Assembly (NCBI GenBank): GCA_013297655.1
Contig: JAAFHV010000005.1
Span: 1 to 64,000, forward strand
Direction of reading: 5' to 3'
Origin: Myxococcales bacterium
GTDB lineage: Bacteria; Myxococcota_A; Polyangia; Polyangiales; Polyangiaceae
Length of the DNA: 64,000 nucleotides
Shown here: positions 42,573-50,771 of the stretch, one piece after another
Layout of the letters: every line of letters begins with the position of its first letter
How positions within the stretch are numbered: position 1 is the stretch's first letter
Translations under genes and position numbers: made by a program
Notes under the pieces: model-generated
Told to the model about the DNA's origin: nothing
Databases searched by the model: none
The model's input: the letters and a program-made list of their open reading frames with translations, nothing else

Positions 42573-43832
42573 TCAGTACGCGCCGAGGGCCGGACCGGTG
42601 CGGTTCTTCGCACGGATAACGCCGCCGTCGCCGCCGGTGCCCTCGATCGCCTTCGCGAGGTTGTCGAGGTTGACGTTGGCTCCGAGGTAGACGCGCATGT
42701 CTTGGTTGGCGTCGAAGAACGGGTTCCCGTAGGTGCCGTCCGCGCGGAGGATGTTGCGGCTCATGAAGTAGCCCACCTCGGCCGTGAGCCAGTGGGTGGC
42801 TTCGACGTCGACCCAGAAGCTGAAGTACGTCGCGTTGCGCACGTTGCTCGCGTCGGACAGGCGGCCGGGCGTCGCCGTCCCGGTGCCGGCGAGGGGCACG
42901 CTCTGATCTTTGAACGTGTAAACGAACTGGTGCGACATGTTGAACCAGAGCGCGGGGCTGATCGGGCCCCACGAGGTCGCGATGATGCCGGACCAAGAGA
43001 GGATGTCCGAGGCGTTCGCGACGCCGGTGAGCTGGTCGCCGCAGCCGAAGCCGCCGGCGCACTGGCGCTGGTAGGGTGCGTCGCCGCGAATGCCGGCCGT
43101 GGTGTTCGTGTAGAACGGGTGCGAGTAGCTGCCGAAGAAGAGGAGGTCGAGCTCACCGTCGCCGATGAACTTCTCGAAGCTCTTCGAGAGCTGCACCGTG
43201 AGCGCGGGCGTGGCCACCATGGTGCGGGCGCGCGACTCGGGCGACGTGGGGACCGTGACGCCGATCGCGATCTGCGGCTTGATGCCTGCAAACGCCGGAA
43301 TTCCACGGTAAAAGAGCTGGAGACCCGAGTCGCCGAAGCGGAACTCGTTGCGGGTCTGGGTGGAGTCCGAGTTGGTGTACTCGTAGGCGATCGTGGTGCG
43401 GCCACGGACCTGCCAATCCTTCGAGATGGTGTAACGCGGAAGGATGAAGGCCGAGGTCTCGATCGTAGGGTTCGAGTACTGCTGCTGATCTTGAACGAAT
43501 GTCGAGGTCGACACGCTGTTCATGATGAAGACCTGCGAGCCCGCGAACGGGCGCGGCTTGGGGGCCTTCTTCTCTTCTTCCTTCTTCGCGGGGGTGACCG
43601 CGTCCTTCTTCGGAGCGCCAGTGCCGAGCGTGATCCCGCCGGTCGCTCCTGCTGCCGGGGCCGCGTTGTCCGCGGGCGCCTGGTTCGGGTCCGTCGTGGT
43701 GCCGGCGGCCGGTGCCGTCGTCGGCGTGGTGGGGGTAGCGGGCGTGCTGTCTTGGGCGAACGCGGGACCCGTAAGGGTCGCCACCGCCACCGTGAGACCC
43801 ATTGCCGCCGCGATCTTTGCTGCTCTCTTCAT
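42573..43832 (-). CDS. Outer-membrane beta-barrel protein
   Basis: A 419-residue exported protein with signal peptide ending GPAFAQ, then a Pro/Thr/Ala linker and a Lys/Glu patch (KKEEEKKAPKPRP). From about residue 100 the chain alternates polar and hydrophobic residues with aromatic girdle positions (YTISKDWQVRGRTTIAYEYTN, LQLFYRGIPAFAGIKPQIAIG), as in porin-like barrels; one internal disulphide (QCAGGFGCGD) is likely. I cannot say which substrate passes. AGAGGGAAG precedes the ATG at 43832. It has its own terminator and is separated from the peroxidase gene by 125 bases. Confidence 0.7.
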   Translation of the reverse strand: MKRAAKIAAAMGLTVAVATLTGPAFAQDSTPATPTTPTTAPAAGTTTDPNQAPADNAAPAAGATGGITLGTGAPKKDAVTPAKKEEEKKAPKPRPFAGSQVFIMNSVSTSTFVQDQQQYSNPTIETSAFILPRYTISKDWQVRGRTTIAYEYTNSDSTQTRNEFRFGDSGLQLFYRGIPAFAGIKPQIAIGVTVPTSPESRARTMVATPALTVQLSKSFEKFIGDGELDLLFFGSYSHPFYTNTTAGIRGDAPYQRQCAGGFGCGDQLTGVANASDILSWSGIIATSWGPISPALWFNMSHQFVYTFKDQSVPLAGTGTATPGRLSDASNVRNATYFSFWVDVEATHWLTAEVGYFMSRNILRADGTYGNPFFDANQDMRVYLGANVNLDNLAKAIEGTGGDGGVIRAKNRTGPALGAY

Positions 43833-43894
43833 CGCTCCCACTTCCCTCTTCTGCTGCGCTCGCCGAGCCCGATGCCTCGACCTCTGCACCGGTT

Positions 43895-43913
43895 CGCGTC
43901 TTTGCAAGACGCG
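43895..43913. promoter_or_regulatory. Palindrome in the divergent barrel-gene intergenic region
   Basis: Perfect arms CGCGTCTT (43895-43902) and AAGACGCG (43906-43913) around TGC, 63 bases before the minus-strand barrel gene and 165 before the plus-strand one. Either operator or leader hairpin. Confidence 0.35.
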
Positions 43914-44007
43914 TGCTCGACCCCACCCCTGCGTAACCTGTTAATTCTATGAAGCTATTTGGAAAGCGCCGTGAGGCAGTCAGTTCGCTAACGCCATCGC
44001 TGTGCGC

Positions 44008-44032
44008 GAGGCACGCGGCTCCTGAGAGTCGC
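44008..44032. repeat. Diverged single copy of the hairpin repeat
   Basis: A 25-base stretch that begins GAGGCACGCGGCTCC and differs from the array-2 unit at three positions (22 of 25 match), in the gap between two divergent outer-membrane genes. The inverted repeat is damaged by the substitution at position 11. Confidence 0.55.
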
Positions 44033-44078
44033 GAGGACGGAGCTTCTAGCTCTGCGAGGGGGGCCCTGCAAGGAAACA

Positions 44079-45512
44079 TTGGGCGGCCTTGAGGGGCGAG
44101 CGGACCTGTCGGTCGTGCTATCGGTCGAACGCGTGGGCGCGACGACCTGGGCATCGCGAGGAGCGGCCGTTCTGGCGGTTTCCTTCGGGCTCGCCTCCGC
44201 GCGAGAGGCACGGGCGAGCGGACCGCTCGGACCGCAGGGCACCGCGATCACGACGAGCGACTACACGGTCGACCTCTTCCAGGGCCCACTTACGGCCTCG
44301 AACCGGGTCACGGGGCTCGCCGGGGCGGTCGCGCCGCTGGCGGAGGGCATCGACATGCACGCCTTCAACGCGGCCTCCCCCGCGATCCGAACCGCGCACT
44401 CCTCTCAAGTCACCGAGTTCGACATCAGCGCCGGCCTCACCTTCCCCGGAGCGCTCAAGGGGCTCGACTTCGACAACAACGGGACGAGGGGGTTTACCTA
44501 CGAAAATTTCATCTTCGTCACCATGGCCGGCCAGATCCAAGAGGGCCCGTTCGGCATCGGCGCGACGGTCGACGTGCAGCAGTACGACCTCGGGGGGACC
44601 ACCGGCGCGGAGAGCGTGTCGAGCGTCGCCTTTCGGCTCATCCAGGCGCGCCTCCTCGCGGCCTACGCGGTGACGGACGAGCTCACGATCGGCGGCGGCG
44701 TACGCGGGGTGCTCTTCAGCCTCCGCGACGCGGCTTTGTCGCGGATCGGGTTCTCGAGCTTCACCGATCTCTCCGGAGTGCTCGCGATGGCGGGGGTGGG
44801 GCCGGAGGTCGGCGCGCTCTATGCGCCCCTGAAGCTTCCGCTCCGCATCGGAATGTCGGCGCGCGCTCCCGTGACGGGGCGGATCATCCCGGGTGAAGCG
44901 GTCGACATCGACGAGCACGGCGATCGGCGTCTCGGTCTGCTCTACCTCCCGAGCCGGGTCGATCTCCCCTGGCAGATCGAGTGGGGCGTCGCGTTCCAGC
45001 TCGGGCCGCGCCCGCTCAACGTGAAGTGGCTCGACTCTCGCGACGAGCGTCACGACGACGTCGAGCGATACCGCAAGACCCCCGATGAGCAACGCTCCAC
45101 CGTGGTCGCGCGGATGGGCCGTCGCCGCTACGAAAAGCTGCCGCGCGAGAAGCTCCTCGTCTCCGTGTCGTTCACCGCGACGGGGCCCTCTGCGCAAGCC
45201 GTGGGGCTCGAGTCGTTCTTGGCCGGCGTGGTCGACCGGTCCGGCGAGAAGATCTCGTTCACCCCCCGCGTCGGCATCGAGACCGAGCCGTGGCCCACCC
45301 GCGTCGTGTTCCGCGCCGGGAGTTATGTGGAACCTACACGTTTTCGCAACGGGGCCCCGCGCCTCCACGGCACCGCCGGGGTCGAGGTGCGCACGTTCTC
45401 GTGGGACGTGTTCGGGCTCTTCGAGGAGCCGATGCCGCTTCGGGTGGGCGGCTCGCTCGACATCGCGCGCGAGTACTTCGGCTGGGGCGTGACGGCGGGG
45501 ATCTGGCACTAA
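44079..45512 (+). CDS. Outer-membrane transporter-like barrel protein
   Basis: A 477-residue exported protein. The N-terminus has a hydrophobic signal (GAAVLAVSFGLASAREARA). The barrel-like chain has many alternating strands (TYENFIFVTMAGQIQEGPFGIGATVDVQQYDLGG, pieces), ends with an aromatic near the C-terminus (GVTAGIWH), and has a charged loop (DSRDERHDDVERYRKTPDEQ) facing outward. It somewhat resembles FadL-type fatty-acid transporters in the N-terminal part, but this is an impression. The start is TTG at 44079 with AAGGA five bases upstream; a GTG at 44133 would also give a signal peptide. Confidence 0.6.
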   Translation: MGGLEGRADLSVVLSVERVGATTWASRGAAVLAVSFGLASAREARASGPLGPQGTAITTSDYTVDLFQGPLTASNRVTGLAGAVAPLAEGIDMHAFNAASPAIRTAHSSQVTEFDISAGLTFPGALKGLDFDNNGTRGFTYENFIFVTMAGQIQEGPFGIGATVDVQQYDLGGTTGAESVSSVAFRLIQARLLAAYAVTDELTIGGGVRGVLFSLRDAALSRIGFSSFTDLSGVLAMAGVGPEVGALYAPLKLPLRIGMSARAPVTGRIIPGEAVDIDEHGDRRLGLLYLPSRVDLPWQIEWGVAFQLGPRPLNVKWLDSRDERHDDVERYRKTPDEQRSTVVARMGRRRYEKLPREKLLVSVSFTATGPSAQAVGLESFLAGVVDRSGEKISFTPRVGIETEPWPTRVVFRAGSYVEPTRFRNGAPRLHGTAGVEVRTFSWDVFGLFEEPMPLRVGGSLDIAREYFGWGVTAGIWH

Positions 45513-45593
45513 GCCGCGTGGTGCGCTGGTAACCTGGTCGCGACGCGCTCGAGGCACTCGGTCGTAGCGTGAACATGAGGAGGGAAGCTGATC

Positions 45594-46046
45594 ATGGCAG
45601 CGAAGAAGAAGTCCGCGGTCGAATCATCGAAGTCCACGTCCGGCGCTGGCGCGGGAACGCCGGAGTCTCCCTGGACGCTGAAGACGCCACCGGGCACCTC
45701 GGAGCTCGTCGCCTACCGCGATCCTTCCGCTTCGCCGCCGGCGCTGGTCGTGAAGGTCGGGAGCACCGAGCTGCGGTATCACCTCCGCGCGATCGAGGAT
45801 CTGCACGCGATGCTGGTCGCGCACGGCGACTGGATGCTGCTCGGGAGCGCCGACGAGCAGAAGCCCGCCGCCGAGGGCACGGTCGAGGCTTGGGGTCGCT
45901 CCGAGAAGAACCCCGTCAAGGGATTCTATGGGTTGAAGAAAGGTTTCCGCGGTCGCTTCGGCATGTACCTGCCGCCGGTGCTCGAGGTGCTCGGTCTCGC
46001 CGAGGTGGAGCACCAACCGCGGAACAACCGCATGCGCGCGCGCTGA
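45594..46046 (+). CDS. DUF6855-like hypothetical protein
   Basis: A 150-residue soluble protein. After a 25-residue Lys/Ser/Gly leader comes a compact domain (SPWTLKTPPGTSELVAYRDPS, LRYHLRAIEDLHAMLVAHGDWM, GSADEQKPAAEGTVEAWGRSE, then LPPVLEVLGLAEVEHQPRNNRMRA) that I recall as the DUF6855 pattern, an uncharacterised family common in actinobacteria and myxobacteria. Function unknown. A near-perfect ribosome site (AGGAGGGA) precedes the ATG at 45594. Monocistronic by position. Confidence 0.65.
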   Translation: MAAKKKSAVESSKSTSGAGAGTPESPWTLKTPPGTSELVAYRDPSASPPALVVKVGSTELRYHLRAIEDLHAMLVAHGDWMLLGSADEQKPAAEGTVEAWGRSEKNPVKGFYGLKKGFRGRFGMYLPPVLEVLGLAEVEHQPRNNRMRAR

Positions 46047-46207
46047 CTCGACGCTGGAGAAGTCGTGCTCCGCGGAGCGACGTCTCGCCCCCGCGTGGTC
46101 TCCCCGCGATCGCGTGCGTCGGCTGACGCGGAGGTCGTCAATCGGCTGTCTCCTCCCGTAAAACGAAGCCAAATGGCGCGGCGCGCCACTTGCGTAGCGG
46201 GCAAGGC

Positions 46208-47356
46208 ATGCGCTCGATCCTGTTTGCCTGTGGTGTCTCACTCGTCTCCCTCTCCTTGTTCGCGTGCTCGGCCACAGTCGCCGCGCCACAATCCAACGAC
46301 GCGGGGCCAATCGTCGTCGCCGACGGCGGGGCAGACGCAGCTCTCGACCCCGCGTGCGAAGCCGAGGCGACCGCGATCCGCGAGGGCCTCGAGGCGGAGC
46401 GCGCCAAACAAAAGGTGCAGCACGCCGTCGTCGCCCTCGAGACCGTTCGCTGCAAGGCGCGTGTGTTTCGGGCAGACGATCCGACGAGCCAAGACACCGT
46501 CACCGACGACTCGCTCTGGCGCATCGGCAGCGTCACGAAGACGTTCGTCGCGGCGACGGTGCTGAACCTCGCTGCCGCCGGCAAGCTCGGCCTCGAGGAC
46601 ACCCTCGACAAGTACGTACCCACGTATCCGAACGCGCCGAAAATAACCGTGCGTCAGCTCCTCAATCATACGAGCGGCACGTTCAACTACACGAACGGAG
46701 ACGAGTTCGCCGCCGCGCTCGCCGCGAATCCGAAGAAGGTATACTCCGGCACGGACTTGCTCGCGTTCGCCGCTGGCCATCCGCCCGCGTTCGAGCCGGG
46801 AACGAGCTGGGACTACTCGAATACGAACTACGTGCTCCTCGGCCTCGTCGTGGAGAAGGCGACCGGCAGCTCGATAGGAAAAATGATCCGCGAGCATGCG
46901 CTCCAAAAGGCGGGCCTCGGGCGCACGTTCCTCGCGGGAGAAGAGCCCGTCACCGGCGCGATGGTGCCGGGTTACCAGGCGAAAAAAGACGTCACGAACA
47001 TCTACGATCCGTCCGTGGCTTGGGCCGCGGGGGCGATGGTCGCTACGCCCGCCGATTTGCTCGCCTGGCTCCATGCGCTCTACGGGAGCGAGGCCGTGCT
47101 CTCCGCAGCGTCTACGAAAGAGATGCTCACGTTCGTTCCGAGGTCGGACTACGGGCTTGGCGTGTCGTTCGTCGGCGCCTCGACGACACTCGGAAACGGC
47201 CGCGGGCTCGGACACGGCGGCTCGATCTTCGGGTATCAGACGCAGGCCTTCTGGTTCGACGACACGAAGGTGGGCGTGGTCGCGATCGTGAGCGATACGA
47301 AGGGCGATCCGAACGCGTTCAGCCTCGTGGCGCTCCGGGCGATCGCGGGCCAATAG
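46208..47356 (+). CDS. Beta-lactamase-fold serine hydrolase lipoprotein
   Basis: A 382-residue lipoprotein (lipobox LFAC, Cys20) of the class C beta-lactamase/D-Ala-D-Ala carboxypeptidase fold. Catalytic SVTK (Ser108-Lys111), YSN (Tyr203) and HGG (in GHGGSIFGYQ) are all intact. The N-terminal linker is Asp/Ala/Gly-rich. Likely activities are a DD-peptidase, an esterase or an amidase; a clinical beta-lactamase is not implied. The last codons overlap the first copy of an 80-base direct repeat that ends the gene with TAG and is repeated 430 bases on. Confidence 0.82.
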   Translation: MRSILFACGVSLVSLSLFACSATVAAPQSNDAGPIVVADGGADAALDPACEAEATAIREGLEAERAKQKVQHAVVALETVRCKARVFRADDPTSQDTVTDDSLWRIGSVTKTFVAATVLNLAAAGKLGLEDTLDKYVPTYPNAPKITVRQLLNHTSGTFNYTNGDEFAAALAANPKKVYSGTDLLAFAAGHPPAFEPGTSWDYSNTNYVLLGLVVEKATGSSIGKMIREHALQKAGLGRTFLAGEEPVTGAMVPGYQAKKDVTNIYDPSVAWAAGAMVATPADLLAWLHALYGSEAVLSAASTKEMLTFVPRSDYGLGVSFVGASTTLGNGRGLGHGGSIFGYQTQAFWFDDTKVGVVAIVSDTKGDPNAFSLVALRAIAGQ

Positions 47357-47421
47357 CCTACGAATATGGGTGTATATTCCCCGTAAAGCGGAGTGGAGAA
47401 AAGGGCCGAACCGGGCGCTCG
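47341..47421. repeat. 80-base imperfect direct repeat, copy 1
   Basis: It runs from the last codons of the serine-hydrolase gene through TAGCCTACGAA to GCGCTCG. Copy 2 is at 47771-47849. The two are identical over GGCCAATAGCCTACGAA and about three-quarters identical overall by eye. TAGcCTA gives a stop codon on both strands. Confidence 0.7.
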
Positions 47422-47481
47422 CGGAGCGAATGGTCGTTTCGCGGCGGGCGCGCGATTCAGCGAGATCGGCGTGCGTTTCGC

Positions 47482-47781
47482 TCAAGGCCGCAGCAAGACG
47501 AGCGGTCGGTCGGACGTCCCCGAAGTACGCAGTCCCCTCGACCCCGAGCGATACGCGCTCTCAACGCCCCTCGGAGCGTCGCTCACGGCTCCGAAGACCG
47601 CGATCCGCTCGTTGGGCACGAGTCGCGCCTCGAAGTAGCGGGTCCTGTGGCGCCCCCCGGGCGACAACGGGGCATTCGGGGGCCGCTCGACGGTGCGCCG
47701 CGGCCGGGCTCGAGGAACGCCTCGAGCGACGGGGTCGCGACGGCACGCGCGGTGACGTCTTCGGTTTGGAGATCGGGCCAA
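47482..47781 (-). pseudogene. Decayed coding remnant with GIDE-like motif
   Basis: A 99-residue frame lying between the two direct repeats. It has an Arg-rich opening and a segment RTRYFEARLVPNERIAVFG that matches the (R)YxEaxLxPgErVxVfG motif of GIDE-like membrane-protein domains; then it stops early. The rest of such a protein (transmembrane helices before and after) is missing and other frames do not continue it, so a truncated, decayed gene is the best reading. A short real protein is possible but less likely. The 429-base gap holds nothing else I recognise. Confidence 0.35.
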
Positions 47782-47849
47782 TAGCCTACGAAGATGTGTG
47801 CATATTACCCGTAACGAGGGAGCCGAGGAAGGGTTGAACCGTGCGCTCG
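47771..47849. repeat. 80-base imperfect direct repeat, copy 2
   Basis: It includes the last 20 codons and stop of the minus-strand ferritin-like gene. In that frame the copies read ERTVQPFLGSLVTGNMHTSS here and ERPVRPFSPLRFTGNIHPYS in copy 1, both closed by TAG. Confidence 0.7.
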
Positions 47850-48577
47850 AGGGTGCGGTAGAGGGCGCGCGCGTCGGCCGCGGGCTCGACGATCCCGGGG
47901 TTTCCCGTGGGTTGCGGCCGTGGGGGAGGGAGGTCGACGAGCGCCGTTCCTTGGGCGACGATCGCCACGAGCTCGGCGGTCGCGGTCTCGAGGCTCGTCG
48001 TGACGAAGCGGCGAGCCTCGTTGGGCCCCACGCGCCGCTCGTACGCGGCGAGCACGAGCGGCAGCACGTGGCGACCGAGGGCGGCGTGAGCGATCTCGTC
48101 GCGGAGGAACACGCCTATGCGCTCTCGGAACGCGGGCAGATCGGTCGCCGCCCACACGCTCGCGAAGCGTGACGCGCTCACGCTCTCGCACAAAAATAGG
48201 CCTACTGCGACGTCGTGAACGAGCTGAGAGAGCGGCGACGAGCCTGCCGCGCGGAGCTCCACCTCGTTCGGCGGCGCGCCTTGGCCGAGGGCGGCGAGCA
48301 CCTCGTTCGCGTCGAAGACGTGGGAGGCCTCGTCCTCGCCGAGGCGCACGAACGCGCCGTGCATCGCGCGCGCGAGGGGAGAATCGAGGCCCGCCTCGCC
48401 TACGTTCGCCGCGAGCCGCTCCGCGAGGCTCACCGAGGCCGACTCGTTCAGCGACCGTCGCGTCCACACGTAAACCGCTGCCGCGCGGGCTTCGGGGCCG
48501 AGGGCGCTCACGTCTTCGGCGAGCGCCGACGTCGGTCGTCGTGTGCGCCGCGCGACGAAGCCGTTCAGCCGTTGCAC
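47786..48577 (-). CDS. Ferritin-like (di-iron) protein
   Basis: A 263-residue helical protein with two ExxH pairs typical of a four-helix di-iron bundle: EDEASH near residue 85 and RDEIAHAALGRHVLP near 160, plus glutamates in WTRRSLNESASVSLAERL and LFLCESVSASRF. Relatives store iron or oxidise substrates; which applies is not clear. The start GTG at 48577 overlaps the end of the upstream small lipoprotein gene by 13 bases (GTG at 48586 is an alternative); the ribosome site is weak. The 3' end is part of the direct repeat at 47771. Confidence 0.65.
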   Translation of the reverse strand: MQRLNGFVARRTRRPTSALAEDVSALGPEARAAAVYVWTRRSLNESASVSLAERLAANVGEAGLDSPLARAMHGAFVRLGEDEASHVFDANEVLAALGQGAPPNEVELRAAGSSPLSQLVHDVAVGLFLCESVSASRFASVWAATDLPAFRERIGVFLRDEIAHAALGRHVLPLVLAAYERRVGPNEARRFVTTSLETATAELVAIVAQGTALVDLPPPRPQPTGNPGIVEPAADARALYRTLERTVQPFLGSLVTGNMHTSS

Positions 48578-48786
48578 GGGCCGCACATCGTCATCGTTCC
48601 CGCGTCCGTGCTCCCCGGCTCCGCCGCCCCGCCGTCCGGTAAACGAATGTAGGATGCACAGTTCCCCTTTTGGTAACACGGGTGGTTCGGATCGAGCGTC
48701 TGCGGCGACGCGGTGGTCTTCCCGGTGCTGCACGCCGAGACCGTGAGCAACCCGAGCATCGTGGTCCACGTGAGCGGCTTGTTCAT
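48565..48786 (-). CDS. Small cysteine-containing lipoprotein
   Basis: A 73-residue lipoprotein, signal peptide with lipobox VSAC (Cys19). The mature part has four more cysteines (HPCYQKGNCAS; MCGPCNG) and ends with CGPC, possibly a redox or metal site. It overlaps the start of the ferritin-like gene on the same strand, so the two are likely one transcript, which may hint at metal handling. Its size and short mature domain leave the function open. Confidence 0.6.
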   Translation of the reverse strand: MNKPLTWTTMLGLLTVSACSTGKTTASPQTLDPNHPCYQKGNCASYIRLPDGGAAEPGSTDAGTMTMCGPCNG

Positions 48787-48952
48787 CGCTTCGATGCTAC
48801 GCGTAGGCGTTCGGGGCGCCAAACGAGCTCGCCGGAACGCGAGAAAACGGGCCCGCCGTGTCTGGGCTCGCTTTCGGGTGGCGCGGCGCTCCGCCTTGCG
48901 TGACGCTGTGGAGGTGTGGCCCGCGATCCGCGCGGAGCCCGAGCGAGGCGCC

Positions 48953-49573
48953 ATGACGTACCGCAGCCACGAAGACGCCGCCCGCGATCGAAGGAACAGC
49001 CTCGAGGACGAGCTGCGAACGCTGCGCGATCGACAAGCCGACGCTCGCGCGCACGACGCCGAGGTGGAGCGTGTCACGAGCGAGCTTCGCAAGAACCGCG
49101 ACGTGCTCGATCGCATCACGAAGAGCCGCACGCTGCCGATGCTCGAGTCGATACGCATCGCGACCCCGTGCTCTGCGCGCTGGGAGGAGATGAAGGGTGA
49201 CGATCGCTCGCGCCATTGTTCGCACTGCGACAAGCACGTCTTCAACCTCTCCGCGATGACCCGGGAAGAGGCCGAGCTCACCATGCTCGAGAAGACGGGC
49301 GAGGTGTGCGTGAGGCTCTATCGGCGCGACGACGGCACCGTGCTCACGGAAGATTGTCCCGTCGGCGTGCGGCGAAGGCGCCTTCGTCTCGTCGGTGTCG
49401 TCACGCTCGCGGCGGGGCTCGCCGCCGCGGCCGCCGGGTCGGCCCTTTCGAACCTTCAAGCCGGCCAGCGACCCACCGGCGCCACCATGGGCCTCGCCCT
49501 TCGCGCCGATCCCGAGGCGATCGCGCCCGTGCTCGAGAAGGCGCGCGAGGTCATCGCAGGAGCCAAAAAATAG
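48953..49573 (+). CDS. Myxobacterial CxxC zinc-ribbon domain protein with membrane anchor
   Basis: A 206-residue protein. An N-terminal coiled coil (RNSLEDELRTLRDRQADARAHD in pieces) leads to a domain CSARWEEMKGDDRSRHCSHCDKHVFNLSAMTREEAELTML (pieces), a block frequent in myxobacterial proteins where it reads CxxxWxxMxGDxxxRxCxxCxxxVxxLSxMT. A hydrophobic segment (VGVVTLAAGLAAAAAGSAL) near residue 150 anchors it. GAGG precedes the ATG at 48953. Function unknown. It is divergent from the small lipoprotein and ferritin-like genes. Confidence 0.7.
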   Translation: MTYRSHEDAARDRRNSLEDELRTLRDRQADARAHDAEVERVTSELRKNRDVLDRITKSRTLPMLESIRIATPCSARWEEMKGDDRSRHCSHCDKHVFNLSAMTREEAELTMLEKTGEVCVRLYRRDDGTVLTEDCPVGVRRRRLRLVGVVTLAAGLAAAAAGSALSNLQAGQRPTGATMGLALRADPEAIAPVLEKAREVIAGAKK

Positions 49574-49588
49574 GCATCCGAGCGCGTT

Positions 49589-49621
49589 CGAGCGTGGTCT
49601 CGACGACTCGAGTCACGCTCG
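49589..49621. terminator. Hairpin between convergent genes
   Basis: CGAGCGTG (49589-49596) pairs with CACGCTCG (49614-49621) across 17 bases that themselves contain CTCGA-rich sequence. It lies in the 55-base gap between the plus-strand zinc-ribbon gene and the minus-strand lipoprotein gene. Confidence 0.45.
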
Positions 49622-49628
49622 TCGGACC

Positions 49629-50510
49629 TCACTCCATCCGGGGTACGGCGGGGGGCTCGAGGATGGTGCCCGGCACCCCGATCGGCGTTCGCTCCTCGGG
49701 GTTGTCGACCGGGATCACGCGGTCGCCGGTCACGTCTTCGACGTCGATGACGAGCTCGATCGCGACGTTGCCGCGTTGCCCGCTGCGGAGGCCGAGGTCG
49801 AACCCGATGATCGCGGCAGACGTGGCGGGGCGGTACTGCTCGAGGAGCGGATCGGGCTCGCTCGATCGGTTCTGGAGGTTGAACGCGCGGTTGAAGAGGC
49901 CCGGTCCCGCGAACGCCCCGGTGCCCGGTCGCGACGCGATCGTCATCGCGGTGCCGAGGTCGTTCGCGAGCTCGAGGAAGTCGTCGGGAGGGAGAATTCC
50001 CTCGATCCGTGACTTCGGTGGGATCACGAACCATCGGTTGATGCCGCTCACGTTCGGCGTCATCGAGTCTTCTTCTCCCGCGGAGAGGCCGGGCCGATAG
50101 CGCACGAACTCGTTCCACGGATCGACCAAGAGCTCCACCGTGCGCGGCTCGTCGTCGAGGTTCGACAGCGTGAATCGCACGGTGATGCGCGTGTCCGTGG
50201 AGAGCTGGAACGGCGCGCGCGGATAGGGCGCCGCCGCACCGAGGGCGGCCGCTTCTTCCGCCGTGGGCTGACGGAACGGGAGCTCCACCGGCGTCGTCAC
50301 TTGGTAGATCGTCGTCTGGTCGTCCTCGTAGAGAGGAGCGACGGTCGCGTTGATCGCGAGCACCACGGGCGGAATGGCTTGGTCACCCCCGCGCGAGCAC
50401 GACGCGAGCACCAGCGTGCCGAGAAGCGCTGCCGAGGCCAAGTGGGGGAGCGCTCCCACGCGGCGTGGGGGCAGAACCCCGCTTTTTGAGCTTCCCGTTC
50501 GATTTGACAA
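49629..50510 (-). CDS. Hypothetical lipoprotein
   Basis: A 293-residue lipoprotein. The start is TTG at 50510 with GGAGG five bases upstream; a GTG at 50459 is the next choice. A signal ends in lipobox LASC. The mature chain is mostly beta with Pro- and acid-rich turns (TPVELPFRQPTAEEAAALG, LDDEPRTVELLVDPWNEFVRY, RGNVAIELVIDVEDVTGD), suggestive of immunoglobulin-like or jelly-roll folding, with no catalytic motif I recognise. It lies downstream of the sigma-54 activator on the same strand, separated by the hairpin-repeat array. Confidence 0.6.
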   Translation of the reverse strand: MSNRTGSSKSGVLPPRRVGALPHLASAALLGTLVLASCSRGGDQAIPPVVLAINATVAPLYEDDQTTIYQVTTPVELPFRQPTAEEAAALGAAAPYPRAPFQLSTDTRITVRFTLSNLDDEPRTVELLVDPWNEFVRYRPGLSAGEEDSMTPNVSGINRWFVIPPKSRIEGILPPDDFLELANDLGTAMTIASRPGTGAFAGPGLFNRAFNLQNRSSEPDPLLEQYRPATSAAIIGFDLGLRSGQRGNVAIELVIDVEDVTGDRVIPVDNPEERTPIGVPGTILEPPAVPRME

Positions 50511-50652
50511 AGAATCCTCCGCCTTCGAGCTTATCCCTTGCGAGCGCCATGCCGGACAACTTCCGGCCCCGTGACGGTCGTTCGTTTCGCTCGGTACATG
50601 CATGGTGCAGCTTTTCCGTCGCGCGTGAGCGCGTGTGTGCGAGCGAGCTTTC

Positions 50653-50766
50653 GAGGCACGCGCCTCTGGAGCGTCGTGAGGCACGCGTCGCGAGGCACGC
50701 GCCTCCGGAGCGTTGTGAGGCACGCGCCTCCGGAGCGTCGCGAGGCACGCGCCTCCGGAGCGTCGG
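50653..50766. repeat. Tandem hairpin-forming repeats, array 2
   Basis: Units start at 50653, 50678 (truncated to 14 bases), 50692, 50717 and 50742, otherwise exactly 25 bases apart. Each full unit has inverted repeat GAGGC-ACGC-GCCTC then YGGAGCGTYGY. The last unit runs through GGGACGCTCA into the stop codon of the sigma-54 activator gene, which ends at 50772, and GAGCGTC/GACGCTC there is a second hairpin. The array fills the gap before the lipoprotein gene. Confidence 0.85.
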
Positions 50767-50771
50767 GACGC

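Noticed and set aside
42573-43832. Barrel gene as an MtrB-type partner of the di-haem peroxidase in extracellular electron transfer
   Set aside because: There is no multi-haem cytochrome of the MtrA type, no N-terminal CxxC as in MtrB, and each gene has its own terminator.
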